Of a DNA stretch of 64,000 nt, positions 1-8,094 are shown piece by piece. The stretch covers positions 62,001-126,000 of the forward strand of contig CAZLCG010000002.1 of the NCBI GenBank assembly GCA_964557975.1. The letters run 5' to 3'. The position numbers were made by a program, and so were the translations under genes. Within the stretch, counting starts at the first letter, position 1. Each line of letters starts with the position of its first letter. Origin of the DNA: Fimenecus sp964557975 (lineage in GTDB: Bacteria > Bacillota > Clostridia > Oscillospirales > Acutalibacteraceae). Below the pieces are notes generated by a model. That model was not told the DNA's origin and made no database searches. It saw only the letters and a list, made by a program, of their open reading frames with translations.

Positions 1-240
1 AACGGACCTATGGGCGTTTCGGAATGGGAGAATTTCGCTTCGGGCACTGTTGCCGTTGCTACGGCAATCGCCGAAAGCGGCGCTGTTTCGATTATCGGCG
101 GCGGCGACTCCGCGGCGGCAATTCAGAAGCTCGGCTTTGCCGACAAAATGTCGCATATCTCAACCGGCGGCGGCGCTTCGCTCGAATACCTTGAGGGCAA
201 AGAGCTTCCCGGAATTGCGGCTCTTAACGATAAGGAATAA
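1..240 (+). CDS. pgk: Phosphoglycerate kinase, C-terminal fragment (5' end outside window)
   Basis: The last 79 residues of phosphoglycerate kinase, the glycolytic enzyme that makes ATP from 1,3-bisphosphoglycerate in the cytoplasm. The visible part has the nucleotide-binding GGGDSAAA loop (about residues 34-41 of the fragment) and the C-terminal HISTGGGASLEYLEGK signature. The frame is open to the first base of the window, so the N-terminal domain lies upstream. It is followed by tpiA and gpmI on the same strand, the common clostridial glycolytic cluster. Identification is secure; only the start is missing. Confidence 0.97.
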   Translation, partial: NGPMGVSEWENFASGTVAVATAIAESGAVSIIGGGDSAAAIQKLGFADKMSHISTGGGASLEYLEGKELPGIAALNDKE

Positions 241-250
241 TTATATTAAA

Positions 251-280
251 TTGCAGGTGAGCCTTTTTGTTCACCTGCAA
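251..280 (+). other. Hairpin between pgk and tpiA
   Basis: A perfect 10-bp inverted repeat (TTGCAGGTGA / TCACCTGCAA) with a 10-base loop lies in the 65-base gap between pgk and tpiA. No T-run follows, so it does not look like a classical terminator. I infer an mRNA processing or stability element that sets pgk versus tpiA transcript levels, or a weak attenuator. Confidence 0.6.
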
Positions 281-305
281 AATATTGTGACAGGAGATTA
301 AATTT

Positions 306-1073
306 ATGAAAAAATCCGTAAGAAGCGCAGTTATCGCAGGTAACTGGAAGATGAACAAAACTCCGAGCGAAGCAAAGGCTTTAATTGAAGACATGAAGCC
401 CCTTGTAAAAGACGCCGACTGCGACGTGGTTCTCTGCGTCCCGTATATTGATATTCCCGCGGCTGTTGAAGCGGCTAAAGGCTCTAATATTAAAATCGGC
501 GCTGAAAACGTTCATTTTAAGGCTTCGGGTGCATATACGGGCGAAGTTTCGGCTGATATGCTTAAAGAGGCGGGCGTTGAGTATGTTGTTATCGGTCATT
601 CGGAAAGAAGAACATACTTCGGCGAAACCGACAAGACCGTTAACCTTCGTACTCTTGCCGCGTTAAACGGCGGCTTTAAAGCTATTGTCTGCGTCGGCGA
701 AACTCTTGAGCAGAGAGAGCTTGGCTACACCGAAACACTGCTTAAATACCAGACTAAGATGGCTCTTACAAATGTTACCGCCGAGCAGCTCAAAAATGTA
801 ATTATCGCTTACGAGCCGGTTTGGGCAATCGGCACGGGCGTTACCGCTACAGCCGATCAGGCTGACGAGGGCAACGGCTATGTGCGCGCGGCAATCGCCG
901 AGGTTTACGGTGCGGACGCGGCGGAAAAGGTTACCGTTCAGTACGGCGGCTCAATGAACGCAAAGAACGCCGACGAGCTTCTTTCAAAGGTTAATGTCGA
1001 CGGCGGTCTTATCGGCGGCGCATCGTTAAAGGCTGAGGATTTCTCAATCATTGTTAAGGCGGCTTCAAAATAA
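306..1073 (+). CDS. tpiA: Triosephosphate isomerase
   Basis: Interconverts dihydroxyacetone phosphate and glyceraldehyde 3-phosphate in glycolysis. The 255 residues match the family length. Visible active-site elements are N13/K15 in AGNWKMN, the electrophilic H98 in VIGHSERR, the catalytic base E170 in YEPVWAIGTG, and the C-terminal YGGSM phosphate loop. The ATG at 306 is preceded by an AGGAG-type ribosome binding site (caggagatta). The gene lies between pgk and gpmI, consistent with a glycolytic operon. Confidence 0.98.
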   Translation: MKKSVRSAVIAGNWKMNKTPSEAKALIEDMKPLVKDADCDVVLCVPYIDIPAAVEAAKGSNIKIGAENVHFKASGAYTGEVSADMLKEAGVEYVVIGHSERRTYFGETDKTVNLRTLAALNGGFKAIVCVGETLEQRELGYTETLLKYQTKMALTNVTAEQLKNVIIAYEPVWAIGTGVTATADQADEGNGYVRAAIAEVYGADAAEKVTVQYGGSMNAKNADELLSKVNVDGGLIGGASLKAEDFSIIVKAASK

Positions 1074-1123
1074 TTCGGTGCAAGGTGAAGCAGAGTAAAA
1101 AATACGACGAAAGGAACGATACC

Positions 1124-1189
1124 GTGCATAAAAAGCTGCTCTTCTATGGCTTTTTGCGCGATTTTTGTATCGCATGGCGATTAATATGA
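1124..1189 (+). CDS. Putative 21-codon leader ORF coupled to gpmI
   Basis: A GTG codon at 1124 is preceded by a good Shine-Dalgarno (aaaggaacgat) and opens 21 sense codons ending with a TGA at 1187-1189. That stop overlaps the ATG of gpmI (1186) in the classic ATGA arrangement. The predicted peptide, MHKKLLFYGFLRDFCIAWRLI, resembles no family I know. The gpmI ATG has no convincing ribosome binding site of its own, so translation of the short ORF may deliver ribosomes to gpmI. Whether the peptide itself does anything is unknown. It could also be fortuitous. Confidence 0.4.
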   Translation: MHKKLLFYGFLRDFCIAWRLI

Positions 1190-2721
1190 AAAAACCTGTT
1201 GTTTTATGTATAATGGACGGCTTCGGCTATAACCCTTCGGATTACGGCAATGCAATCAGAGCGGCAAAAACGCCGAGGCTTGACGAAATAATGAAAAACA
1301 ACCCTATGACCTATATCGGCGCGTCGGGTATGGATGTAGGTCTTCCCGACGGTCAGATGGGTAACTCCGAGGTCGGTCACACCAATATCGGCGCGGGCAG
1401 GGTCGTATATCAGGAATTGACAAGAATAACAAAGTCTATTAAAGACGGCGATTTCTTTACCAACGAAGCGTTTACGGGCGCTGTTGAAAACTGTAAAAAT
1501 AACGGCTCCGCGCTTCATTTGATCGGGCTTTTATCTGACGGCGGCGTTCACAGCCATAACACTCACCTTTACGGGCTTCTTGAGCTTGCAAAAAAAAGCG
1601 GTCTTTCAAAGGTATACGTTCACGCGCTTCTTGACGGTAGGGACGTTCCACCGACATCGGGCGTTGAATACATCAAAGAGCTTGAAGAAAAGATGAATGA
1701 AATCGGCGTCGGTGAAATCGCAACGGTAATGGGCAGATTTTACGCTATGGACCGCGACAATATGTGGGACAGAGTCGGTATGGCTTACAACGCCATGGTA
1801 AACGGCGAGGGAATAAAGACAGATTCTGCTCTTGACGCTGTTTTAAAGTCCTATGAAACCGTTGACGGCGACGGGAAGAACCTTACCGATGAATTTGTTA
1901 TGCCTACCGTCTGCTCAAAAGGGGAAAGCATCAAAGCCGACGATTCCGTTATTTTCTTTAACTTCCGCCCCGACAGAGCGAGGGAGATTACAAGAACCTT
2001 TGTTGACCCTGATTTCAAGGGCTTTGAAAGAAAAGAATTTTTCCCGCTTTATTATGTTTGTATGACGCAGTATGACGCCGAAATGCCTAACGTTCGTGTG
2101 GCGTTCAAGCCCGAGGCTCTTGTTAACACTATGGGCGAAATTCTTTCAAAGAACGGTATGACTCAGTTAAGAATTGCCGAAACTCAGAAATACGCTCACG
2201 TTACGTTCTTCTATAACGGCGGTGAAGAAAAGGTCTATCCCGGTGAGGACAGAGTCCTTATTGACTCTCCCAAAATCTCAACCTTTGATTTAAAGCCCGA
2301 AATGAGCGCATACGAGGTTTGCGACGCGGCTTGCGAGCGTGTTTTAAGCGGTAAGTACGATGTCGTTATTCTAAACTACGCCAACTGCGATATGGTCGGT
2401 CATACGGGCATATTCGACGCGGCTGTCAAGGCTGTTGAAGCTGTCGACGAATGCGTCGGAAGACTTACCGACGCAACGCTTAAAATGGACGGCGTAATTC
2501 TTATTACAGCCGACCACGGAAATGCCGATAAAATGTATGAGGACGACGGCTCTCCGTTTACGGCTCATACAACCAATCCGGTTCCGCTGGTTGTTGTCGG
2601 CAAGCCCTGCAAGCTTAAACAGCAGGGCGGCAGGCTTTGCGATTTATCGCCCACAATGCTTGACATTATGGGTATTGAACAGCCTAAAGAAATGACGGGC
2701 GTTTCCTTAATAGAAAAATAA
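1186..2721 (+). CDS. gpmI: 2,3-bisphosphoglycerate-independent phosphoglycerate mutase
   Basis: Converts 3-phosphoglycerate to 2-phosphoglycerate in lower glycolysis; a two-metal (usually Mn) enzyme of the alkaline phosphatase superfamily. The N-terminal CIMDGFGY metal-binding motif, the GNSEVGHTNIGAG segment carrying the phosphorylated serine, and the late ADHGNAD motif are all present. From the ATG at 1186 the protein has 511 residues, the usual length. In-frame TTG (1165) and ATG (1174) codons upstream add unconserved residues and lack ribosome binding sites. Start at 1186 appears coupled to a short upstream ORF. Confidence 0.97.
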   Translation: MKKPVVLCIMDGFGYNPSDYGNAIRAAKTPRLDEIMKNNPMTYIGASGMDVGLPDGQMGNSEVGHTNIGAGRVVYQELTRITKSIKDGDFFTNEAFTGAVENCKNNGSALHLIGLLSDGGVHSHNTHLYGLLELAKKSGLSKVYVHALLDGRDVPPTSGVEYIKELEEKMNEIGVGEIATVMGRFYAMDRDNMWDRVGMAYNAMVNGEGIKTDSALDAVLKSYETVDGDGKNLTDEFVMPTVCSKGESIKADDSVIFFNFRPDRAREITRTFVDPDFKGFERKEFFPLYYVCMTQYDAEMPNVRVAFKPEALVNTMGEILSKNGMTQLRIAETQKYAHVTFFYNGGEEKVYPGEDRVLIDSPKISTFDLKPEMSAYEVCDAACERVLSGKYDVVILNYANCDMVGHTGIFDAAVKAVEAVDECVGRLTDATLKMDGVILITADHGNADKMYEDDGSPFTAHTTNPVPLVVVGKPCKLKQQGGRLCDLSPTMLDIMGIEQPKEMTGVSLIEK

Positions 2722-3228
2722 TTTGACGAATACGCTCGCCAATAAAAAACTTGTAAAATCGGCACACAGTGAACAAAAAACCGTGTGCCGTGTTTTTTTT
2801 ATTCCTATCGCTCCGTAATATACGGCGATTGCGTAAAATGTAGTTTCCGTCGAGCCTGAAATTACCGAAGCAACCCTGCCTGCAAAGGAATCTGCCCCAT
2901 ACTGCTTTATTACCTGCTCGAACACGGCAATGGAACCGCTTCCCGAAACGGGGCTTAAAAGGCAGATAGGCAGGACCTCCTTCGGAAAGCCCAGCTTCTC
3001 GGCGGCAGGCGCAATAAAGTTGCACACGATTTCCATAAGTCCCGAGCTTTTTAAAACCGAAACCGCAATGAATATTGCAATAAATGCGGGAAGAATTGAA
3101 ACGGCGGTCTTAATTCCGCCTTTCGCTCCGTCAATAAACAGCTCGTATACGTTTTCTTTTTTTAAAAGTCCTGTTAAAAGAACGGCAACAAAAAAAGCGA
3201 TAAATACATACGAGCCCAAGTTATTCAT
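2707..3228 (-). CDS. spmB: Spore maturation protein B
   Basis: A 173-residue polytopic membrane protein of the nucleoside-recognition (Gate) family. In Bacillus, SpmA and SpmB act together in dehydrating the spore core and affect heat resistance; the molecular activity is not known. Hydrophobic segments run through most of the protein, with the family signature SPVSGSGSIAVFEQ near residues 93-106 and SGSTETTFYA near 128-137. It overlaps spmA by 8 bases, so they are cotranscribed, and its 3' end overlaps convergent gpmI by 15 bases. Confidence 0.93.
   Translation of the reverse strand: MNNLGSYVFIAFFVAVLLTGLLKKENVYELFIDGAKGGIKTAVSILPAFIAIFIAVSVLKSSGLMEIVCNFIAPAAEKLGFPKEVLPICLLSPVSGSGSIAVFEQVIKQYGADSFAGRVASVISGSTETTFYAIAVYYGAIGIKKTRHTVFCSLCADFTSFLLASVFVKLFFY
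2760..2800 (+). terminator. gpmI terminator lying inside the 3' end of spmB
   Basis: CGGCACAC (2760-2767) pairs with GTGTGCCG (2783-2790) and is followed by TGTTTTTTTT, a standard intrinsic terminator for the plus strand. The same bases encode conserved C-terminal codons of spmB on the minus strand, so they serve both genes. Confidence 0.8.
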
Positions 3229-3799
3229 ATTTGCCTCCGAGAACTCTTGAAAGAATTATCCCGACCGTCAGCGCGCAAAAGGAGGTAACCGCCGTAGCGG
3301 GTAAAATATCAAACGGGCTTGCGGCGCCGTAATTACTGCGTATTTCCGCAACGGTGGTCGGTATTATCCTCATTGCCGCCGTGTTCATTACAACAAAGGT
3401 CACCATACCGTCAGTTGCCGTGTCGGGCTGTAACGGGCTTTTTTTGAAGCTTTTCATAGCCTTAATACCTAGAGGAGTCGCCGCGTTTCCTATACCGAGC
3501 ATATCCGCGGTTATGCTCAAAGAAATATTGTTTTGCAGCTCTTTATTATCCTTGATTTCGGGGAACAGTATTTTCAGCGCGGGGGAGAGCAGCTTTGAAA
3601 AAAATTCGGTAATTCCGCATTTTTCCGCAATTCTTGTAATTCCGCCCCACAGGCAAAACATTCCCATAAGCTTAATTGTAAACGCCACCGCTTCTTCGAC
3701 CGATTGCAGCAACGCGCTTGAAATATCGGCAGAGCTACCGTTAAATAAAGAAATAAGCACGGAAAAAAATATTATTCCGCACCAAATATAATTCATCAT
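3221..3799 (-). CDS. spmA: Spore maturation protein A
   Basis: A 192-residue membrane protein of the same Gate family as SpmB and its usual partner in spore core dehydration. Family hallmarks are LSITADMLGIGNAATPLGIKAM around residues 95-116 and VVMNTAAMRIIPTT near 138-151. The ATG follows ggggtgtaact. The protein begins with tandem Met residues, so the start could be one codon later. The spmA-spmB pair implies an endospore-forming host and was probably read by a forespore or mother-cell sigma factor; I did not see a clear promoter. Confidence 0.93.
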   Translation of the reverse strand: MMNYIWCGIIFFSVLISLFNGSSADISSALLQSVEEAVAFTIKLMGMFCLWGGITRIAEKCGITEFFSKLLSPALKILFPEIKDNKELQNNISLSITADMLGIGNAATPLGIKAMKSFKKSPLQPDTATDGMVTFVVMNTAAMRIIPTTVAEIRSNYGAASPFDILPATAVTSFCALTVGIILSRVLGGKYE

Positions 3800-3874
3800 A
3801 GTTACACCCCATACATTTTATTATAATAAAACAGCGTATATGCCGGACGCGAATGAAATAAAAAACTACATATA

Positions 3875-3903
3875 TTGACAAAATTAGCCAAAAATGGTAA
3901 TAT
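3875..3903 (+). promoter_or_regulatory. Sigma-A-type promoter for the AbrB-like gene
   Basis: TTGACA at 3875-3880 and TAATAT at 3898-3903 are separated by 17 bases, close to the vegetative consensus, and sit 24 bases upstream of the chosen ATG. Confidence 0.7.
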
Positions 3904-3926
3904 ATATCATAAGAGAGGTGACATAT

Positions 3927-4187
3927 ATGAAATCAACCGGAATAGTAAGAAGCATTGACAGCTTCGGCAGAATTGTTTTGCCGATGGAAACAAGAAAGCT
4001 TCTTTCTTTAAACGAAGAAGGCTCTGCTGTTGAAATATATACGCAGGACGATTCGGTTATACTGAAAAAATATACTCCCGCTTGTATTTTCTGCAACAGC
4101 GCGGACGAGCTGATTGAATATCACGGAATGAAAATTTGCAAAAAATGCGTTTGCGAAATGCATGAAAGCGCTTTGCGGAAGGATTAA
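3927..4187 (+). CDS. AbrB/SpoVT-type transition-state regulator with C-terminal zinc ribbon
   Basis: An 86-residue DNA-binding protein. Residues 1-48 are a SpoVT/AbrB swapped-hairpin domain (MKSTGIVRSIDSFGRIVLP). The C-terminal part has C53-x2-C56 and C71-x2-C74, likely one structural zinc site, a layout common in clostridial AbrB paralogues. AbrB proteins repress stationary-phase and sporulation genes in Bacillus; the targets here are unknown. I chose the ATG at 3927 because AGAGGTGA precedes it and the family starts at MKSTG; an upstream in-frame ATG at 3894 falls inside the promoter. Confidence 0.92.
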   Translation: MKSTGIVRSIDSFGRIVLPMETRKLLSLNEEGSAVEIYTQDDSVILKKYTPACIFCNSADELIEYHGMKICKKCVCEMHESALRKD

Positions 4188-4199
4188 CAGGGGAGTATT

Positions 4200-4646
4200 T
4201 TGAAAATTTTTATTGATGCGGACGGCTGTCCCGTGATTGATATTACAGTCAGACTTGCCGAAAAATACGGTATTCCCTGCGTAGCTGTCTGCGACACCTC
4301 GCATCTGTTTTCGTTAGACGGCGCGCAGGTAATAACCGTTTCAAAGGGCAGTGACAGCGCTGACCTTAAAATTGTTAACCTTATCTCAAAGGGCGACGCT
4401 GTAATCACGCAGGATTACGGTCTTGCGGCAATGTGCCTTGCAAAAGAGGCTGTCGCTGTCAATCAGAACGGATTCCTATATACCGTTGATAATATTGAAC
4501 AGCTTTTGCAATCGAGGCATAATGCGAAAAAAATAAGGCGTTCGGGCGGCAGACTTAAAGGTCCGCCGAAAAGAACGTCTTTGGATGATAAAGCGTTTAA
4601 AAAAACGCTTGACGGTATACTCGGCAATTACAATATGACAGGTTAA
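4200..4646 (+). CDS. YaiI/YqxD family protein (DUF188)
   Basis: A 148-residue member of the DUF188 family, which has a PIN-like nuclease fold but no firmly established function. The N-terminal signature FIDADGCPV and the later TQDYGLAA segment are typical. The start is a TTG preceded by GGGGAG; the next gene ends only 12 bases upstream, so it is probably cotranscribed with the AbrB-like regulator. The C-terminal basic region (KKIRRSGGRLKGPPKRTS) is also characteristic. Confidence 0.92.
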   Translation: MKIFIDADGCPVIDITVRLAEKYGIPCVAVCDTSHLFSLDGAQVITVSKGSDSADLKIVNLISKGDAVITQDYGLAAMCLAKEAVAVNQNGFLYTVDNIEQLLQSRHNAKKIRRSGGRLKGPPKRTSLDDKAFKKTLDGILGNYNMTG

Positions 4647-4663
4647 ACCGCCTGTCTTTTTTT
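4637..4663 (+). terminator. Terminator after the DUF188 gene
   Basis: GACAGG (4637-4642) pairs with CCTGTC (4651-4656) followed by seven T. The gene's stop codon lies in the loop. Confidence 0.8.
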
Positions 4664-4669
4664 ATCGTC

Positions 4670-4704
4670 AAAAAAGGGCTGTCTCAAACGAAATGAGACA
4701 GCCC
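4670..4704 (-). terminator. Terminator of the lysine operon
   Basis: On the minus strand GGGCTGTCTCA pairs with TGAGACAGCCC (positions 4676-4704) and six U follow (4670-4675). It lies just past the last gene of the asd-dapA-dapB-ACT operon. Confidence 0.85.
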
Positions 4705-4722
4705 GACCGAAATATTATTTTG

Positions 4723-5187
4723 TTATAAGTCAAAAGCATTATTAAGGCTTTCAAGCGTATTTTCATAATCTGACCTGGCAACAAGAATGGATATATCGAC
4801 CTCGCTTGTTGTAATCATACTTATATCCGCCTTGGCGTCGGCCACTGCCTTAAAAACCTTAACCGCCACGCCGGGGCAGCCTCTCATACCTTCGCCGAAC
4901 ACTGAAATTTTGCAGTTCCCGCTTCTGACGGTTAATTTAAGGTCGGGATTCAACCGCCTTAATTCAGCGGTAATTTCAAGTATTTTGCCTAAATCGTCAT
5001 CAGAGATTGTAAACGACAGGTCGGGAATGTTTCTGTGCGCGGGAGTTTGCGAAATCATATCCACGTCAATGCCTTTTTCGGCTAACATTTCAAAGATTTT
5101 TGATATAAGCGTGATGTCAGCAGGGGAATCCTGCAAAGAAATTAAGGTAACGTCCTCAATAACGGTAATGCTTTCAATAATACCCAT
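4723..5187 (-). CDS. Free-standing tandem ACT-domain protein, aspartokinase regulatory-domain type
   Basis: The 154-residue product matches only the C-terminal regulatory half of aspartokinase: two ACT domains (about residues 5-72 and 85-150) with SVFGEGMRGCPGVAVKVFKA and ISMITTSEVDISILV, the lysine/threonine-binding parts. There is no kinase domain. I chose the ATG at 5187 because AAGGAGAAAGCT precedes it; an ATG at 5211 lacks a site and overlaps dapB. In B. subtilis aspartokinase II a similar beta subunit arises from an internal start. As the last gene of the riboswitch-controlled lysine operon it may bind lysine and regulate aspartokinase in trans, which is inference. Confidence 0.85.
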   Translation of the reverse strand: MGIIESITVIEDVTLISLQDSPADITLISKIFEMLAEKGIDVDMISQTPAHRNIPDLSFTISDDDLGKILEITAELRRLNPDLKLTVRSGNCKISVFGEGMRGCPGVAVKVFKAVADAKADISMITTSEVDISILVARSDYENTLESLNNAFDL

Positions 5188-5197
5188 AGCTTTCTCC

Positions 5198-5953
5198 TTA
5201 TTTTTCATCAACTAACTGCTTCATAGAATAAAGCCCCGCAGGCTTACCTTTAAGGAATACCGCGGCGTTAACCGCGCCGACGGCAAATAATTCCTTGGAG
5301 CGCGCTGAATGTGAAATCTTTATAACCTCGTCGCGTCCCGCAAAAATTATTTCATGCTCGCCGACGATTGTACCGCCTCTTATCGAATGAATACCGATTT
5401 CATTCTTTTCCCTTTTTGCTCTTTTGGAATGACGGTCAAATTCATATTTCGGCTTTTCTTTTAATGCGTCCGAAACGGAATCCGCAAGCATTAAAGCCGT
5501 TCCTGACGGAGCGTCGATTTTCTGATTGTGGTGCGCCTCAACAATTTCAATGTCAAACGAGCCTTCAAGAACTCTTGCTGCTTTTGCGGCAAGCTCGGAA
5601 ATAAGATTAACGCCGATTGACATATTGGCGGAAAAGAAAAGCGGAACCTTATTTGAAAGGGCTTTGATGCTGTCAATTTGTTCCTCCGAAAGTCCCGTTG
5701 TGGCAATAACCGCAGGGCAGCCTTTGATTTCGCAGAACTCCAACAACGGCGTTAAAGCCGAAGGATGCGAAAAGTCGATCACAACGTCCGCCGAAGCTTT
5801 GACATCCGAAAAAGATTTATAAACAGGGTAGGGGGTTTCACTCTCGTTTATATCAACGCCCGCGACTATTTCACAGTCGCTTCTCTCGTCAACACATTTC
5901 GTAATGACATGACCCATTTTGCCTGAGCATCCGCTTAAAATAATTTTAGTCAT
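5198..5953 (-). CDS. dapB: 4-hydroxy-tetrahydrodipicolinate reductase
   Basis: Reduces 4-hydroxy-tetrahydrodipicolinate with NAD(P)H in the diaminopimelate/lysine pathway. The 251 residues have the N-terminal dinucleotide-binding loop SGCSGKMGH and the catalytic segment EAHHNQKIDAPSGTA near residue 140, containing the proton-donor histidine pair and substrate-binding lysine. It sits between dapA and the ACT gene with short gaps, as one operon under a lysine riboswitch. Diaminopimelate feeds peptidoglycan, and dipicolinate made from the same branch fills spores. Confidence 0.97.
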   Translation of the reverse strand: MTKIILSGCSGKMGHVITKCVDERSDCEIVAGVDINESETPYPVYKSFSDVKASADVVIDFSHPSALTPLLEFCEIKGCPAVIATTGLSEEQIDSIKALSNKVPLFFSANMSIGVNLISELAAKAARVLEGSFDIEIVEAHHNQKIDAPSGTALMLADSVSDALKEKPKYEFDRHSKRAKREKNEIGIHSIRGGTIVGEHEIIFAGRDEVIKISHSARSKELFAVGAVNAAVFLKGKPAGLYSMKQLVDEK

Positions 5954-5977
5954 ATTTTTAACTTCCCGAACAGTCTT

Positions 5978-6868
5978 TTATTTAATAAGGCCGTATTTTT
6001 TAAGAATGCTTCTTAATTTTTCCGTATCCGCCCCGTTCATATCGCAAAGCGGTAAACGCAGAGGACCGACGTCCCAGCCCATCATTCTCATTGCAGCCTT
6101 TACGGGGATGGGGTTAACATCCATAAACATCGCATTGCAAAGCTCTAAATATTTAAGCTGTAATTCCGCGCTCTTTTTGAAATCACCCTGTAAAGCATAA
6201 GCGGCAATATCATGCGCCGTTTCGGGAAGAATATTTGAAAGAACCGAAATAACGCCCTTACCGCCGAGAGATATAATAGGCGTAATCTGGTCGTCGTTGC
6301 CTGAATAAACGCAGAAATCGTCCTCACACAGTGACATGGTCTTTGCAATTGCCGAAAGATTGCCCGTTGCCTCTTTTGCGGCATATATATTTTTATGCTT
6401 TGAAAGCTCGGCGTAGGTTTCGGGCTTTATTTCGCACCCTGTTCTTGAGGGAACATTGTAAAGAATCATAGGCGTTGAAACTCTGTCGGCAATATATGTA
6501 TAATGCTTCAAAAGACCGTTCTGCGACGCTTTGTTATAATAAGGAGTTACAAGCAAAAGACCGTCAACGCCTGCTTTTTCTGCGGCGTTTGAAAGCCTTA
6601 CGGCATATTCGGTGTCGTTTGAGCCTGTGCCGGCAATAACGGGAACACGGCCCGCAACAGCTTCAACCGTATATTTGATGGTTTCGGTATGCTCCTCGTG
6701 GTCAAGGGTCGAGCTTTCGCCGGTAGTGCCGCAAATTACAATGGCGTCAGTTGAATGAGCGATTTGATATTCAAGAATTTCTTTAAGAACAGGGAAATTA
6801 ACCTTTCCCTCTGAGGTAAAAGGCGTAATTATTGCAACGCCCGCACCTGTAAAAATAGGCTTTTTCAT
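5978..6868 (-). CDS. dapA: 4-hydroxy-tetrahydrodipicolinate synthase
   Basis: Condenses aspartate semialdehyde with pyruvate, the committed step to diaminopimelate and lysine. The 296-residue TIM-barrel enzyme shows GTTGESSTL near residue 48, the catalytic tyrosine in LYNVPSRTG near 136-144, and the Schiff-base lysine in AAKEATGN near 165. Family length and order (asd-dapA-dapB) agree. Its start follows a GGAGG-type site 9 bases upstream. Confidence 0.97.
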   Translation of the reverse strand: MKKPIFTGAGVAIITPFTSEGKVNFPVLKEILEYQIAHSTDAIVICGTTGESSTLDHEEHTETIKYTVEAVAGRVPVIAGTGSNDTEYAVRLSNAAEKAGVDGLLLVTPYYNKASQNGLLKHYTYIADRVSTPMILYNVPSRTGCEIKPETYAELSKHKNIYAAKEATGNLSAIAKTMSLCEDDFCVYSGNDDQITPIISLGGKGVISVLSNILPETAHDIAAYALQGDFKKSAELQLKYLELCNAMFMDVNPIPVKAAMRMMGWDVGPLRLPLCDMNGADTEKLRSILKKYGLIK

Positions 6869-6885
6869 ATAAAATTACCTCCGAA

Positions 6886-7980
6886 TCAGTCCATATAGCC
6901 TTCAGCGCAGAGAAGCTCGGCAAGCAAAACCGCTCCGCCTGCGGCGCCTCTTAACGTGTTGTGCGAAAGGCAGACAAATTTGTAATCGTATTGGGTATCT
7001 TCTCTCAATCTGCCGATTGAGATTGCCATACCTTTTTCAAGGTTACGGTTAAGCCTTGTCTGAGGCATATTGTCCTCAGTGAAATAATTTAAAAACTGCT
7101 TCGGCGCGCTCGGAAGTTTAAGCTCCTGCGGCTTGCCCTTGAAGCTTTTCCAAACCTCAAGCATCTGCTCGCGCGTCGGTTTTTTGCCTTCCTCAAATCT
7201 TACAAAAACCGCGCCCATATGACCGTTTGAAACAGGAACTCTGAGACACTGCGCCGTAAAATTAGGCCTTTGAGAATCGGTAATAACACTGCCGTCAACC
7301 TTACCCCAAATTTTAAGCGGCTCTTTTTCGGATTTTTCCTCCTCTCCGCCGATAAAGGGGATAACATTATCGACCATTTCGGGCCATGTTTCAAAGGTTT
7401 TTCCGGCGCCCGAAATCGCCTGATAAGTACATACAAGAACATCCTTTACCGTATAACCCGCCTTGTCAACGGGGAAAAGCGCGGGAACATAGCCCTGAAG
7501 CGAGCAGTTAGGCTTAACGGCGATAAAGCCTCGCTTAGTGCCGAGCCTTTTCCTTTGCTCGGGGATTATTGAAGTATGTTCGGGGTTAAGCTCGGGAAGA
7601 ACCATCGGAACGTCGGGCGTGTGCCTGTGCGCGCTGTTGTTTGAAACAACGGGACATTCCGCCTTTGCATATTTTTCTTCAAGAGCCTTGATTTCATCCT
7701 TTTTCATATCTACGGCGCAGAATACGAAATCAACCGTTTCTGCGATTTTTTCAACGTCGTCCGAAGCGTTTAAAACGATCATATCTTTAACTTCCGAGGG
7801 GATATCTTCATCCATACACCATTTTGCGCCGACGGCGTCCTCGTATCTTTTGCCTGCCGAACGGGAGCTTGCCGCAACAGCCTTTACGCTAAACCACGGA
7901 TGACCGCTGAGCAGAGTCAAAAATCTTTGACCTACCATACCCGTTGCGCCGATTACGCCGACATTATACTTCTTTTCCAC
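6886..7980 (-). CDS. asd: Aspartate-semialdehyde dehydrogenase
   Basis: NADP-dependent reduction of aspartyl phosphate to aspartate semialdehyde, the branch point to lysine, threonine and methionine. The 364 residues include GATGMVGQR at the N-terminus and the active-site cysteine in PNCSLQGY. Sequence and length resemble the archaeal/fungal-type branch rather than the shorter B. subtilis type, which is common in clostridia. The start is GTG at 7980, with GGAGG nine bases upstream. It is the first gene downstream of the lysine riboswitch. Confidence 0.96.
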   Translation of the reverse strand: MEKKYNVGVIGATGMVGQRFLTLLSGHPWFSVKAVAASSRSAGKRYEDAVGAKWCMDEDIPSEVKDMIVLNASDDVEKIAETVDFVFCAVDMKKDEIKALEEKYAKAECPVVSNNSAHRHTPDVPMVLPELNPEHTSIIPEQRKRLGTKRGFIAVKPNCSLQGYVPALFPVDKAGYTVKDVLVCTYQAISGAGKTFETWPEMVDNVIPFIGGEEEKSEKEPLKIWGKVDGSVITDSQRPNFTAQCLRVPVSNGHMGAVFVRFEEGKKPTREQMLEVWKSFKGKPQELKLPSAPKQFLNYFTEDNMPQTRLNRNLEKGMAISIGRLREDTQYDYKFVCLSHNTLRGAAGGAVLLAELLCAEGYMD

Positions 7981-8018
7981 TTGTAATTACCTCCAAAAGA
8001 TGTTATTCTATTACCTGC

Positions 8019-8052
8019 AAAAAAAATAACAGGCTTTTTAAGGACCTGTTAT
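8019..8052 (-). terminator. Riboswitch-controlled intrinsic terminator upstream of asd
   Basis: On the minus strand ATAACAGG pairs with CCTGTTAT (8045-8052 and 8026-8033) and a run of U follows (down to 8019). It stands between the lysine aptamer and asd, so lysine binding is expected to favour termination here. A separate 9-bp hairpin (GCTTCAATA with TATTGAAGC, 8073-8095) lies between aptamer and terminator and may take part in the switch. Confidence 0.85.
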
Positions 8053-8094
8053 CAAAATTTAACAAAGGGCTGTATTGAAGCATAGGGCTTCAAT

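Noticed and set aside
1165..1185. TTG and ATG starts extending gpmI upstream
   Set aside because: No ribosome binding site, and the added residues are not conserved in the family; the coupled ATG at 1186 gives the normal length.
5191..5211. Longer start for the ACT-domain gene
   Set aside because: The ATG at 5211 overlaps dapB and has no ribosome binding site; AAGGAG precedes 5187.
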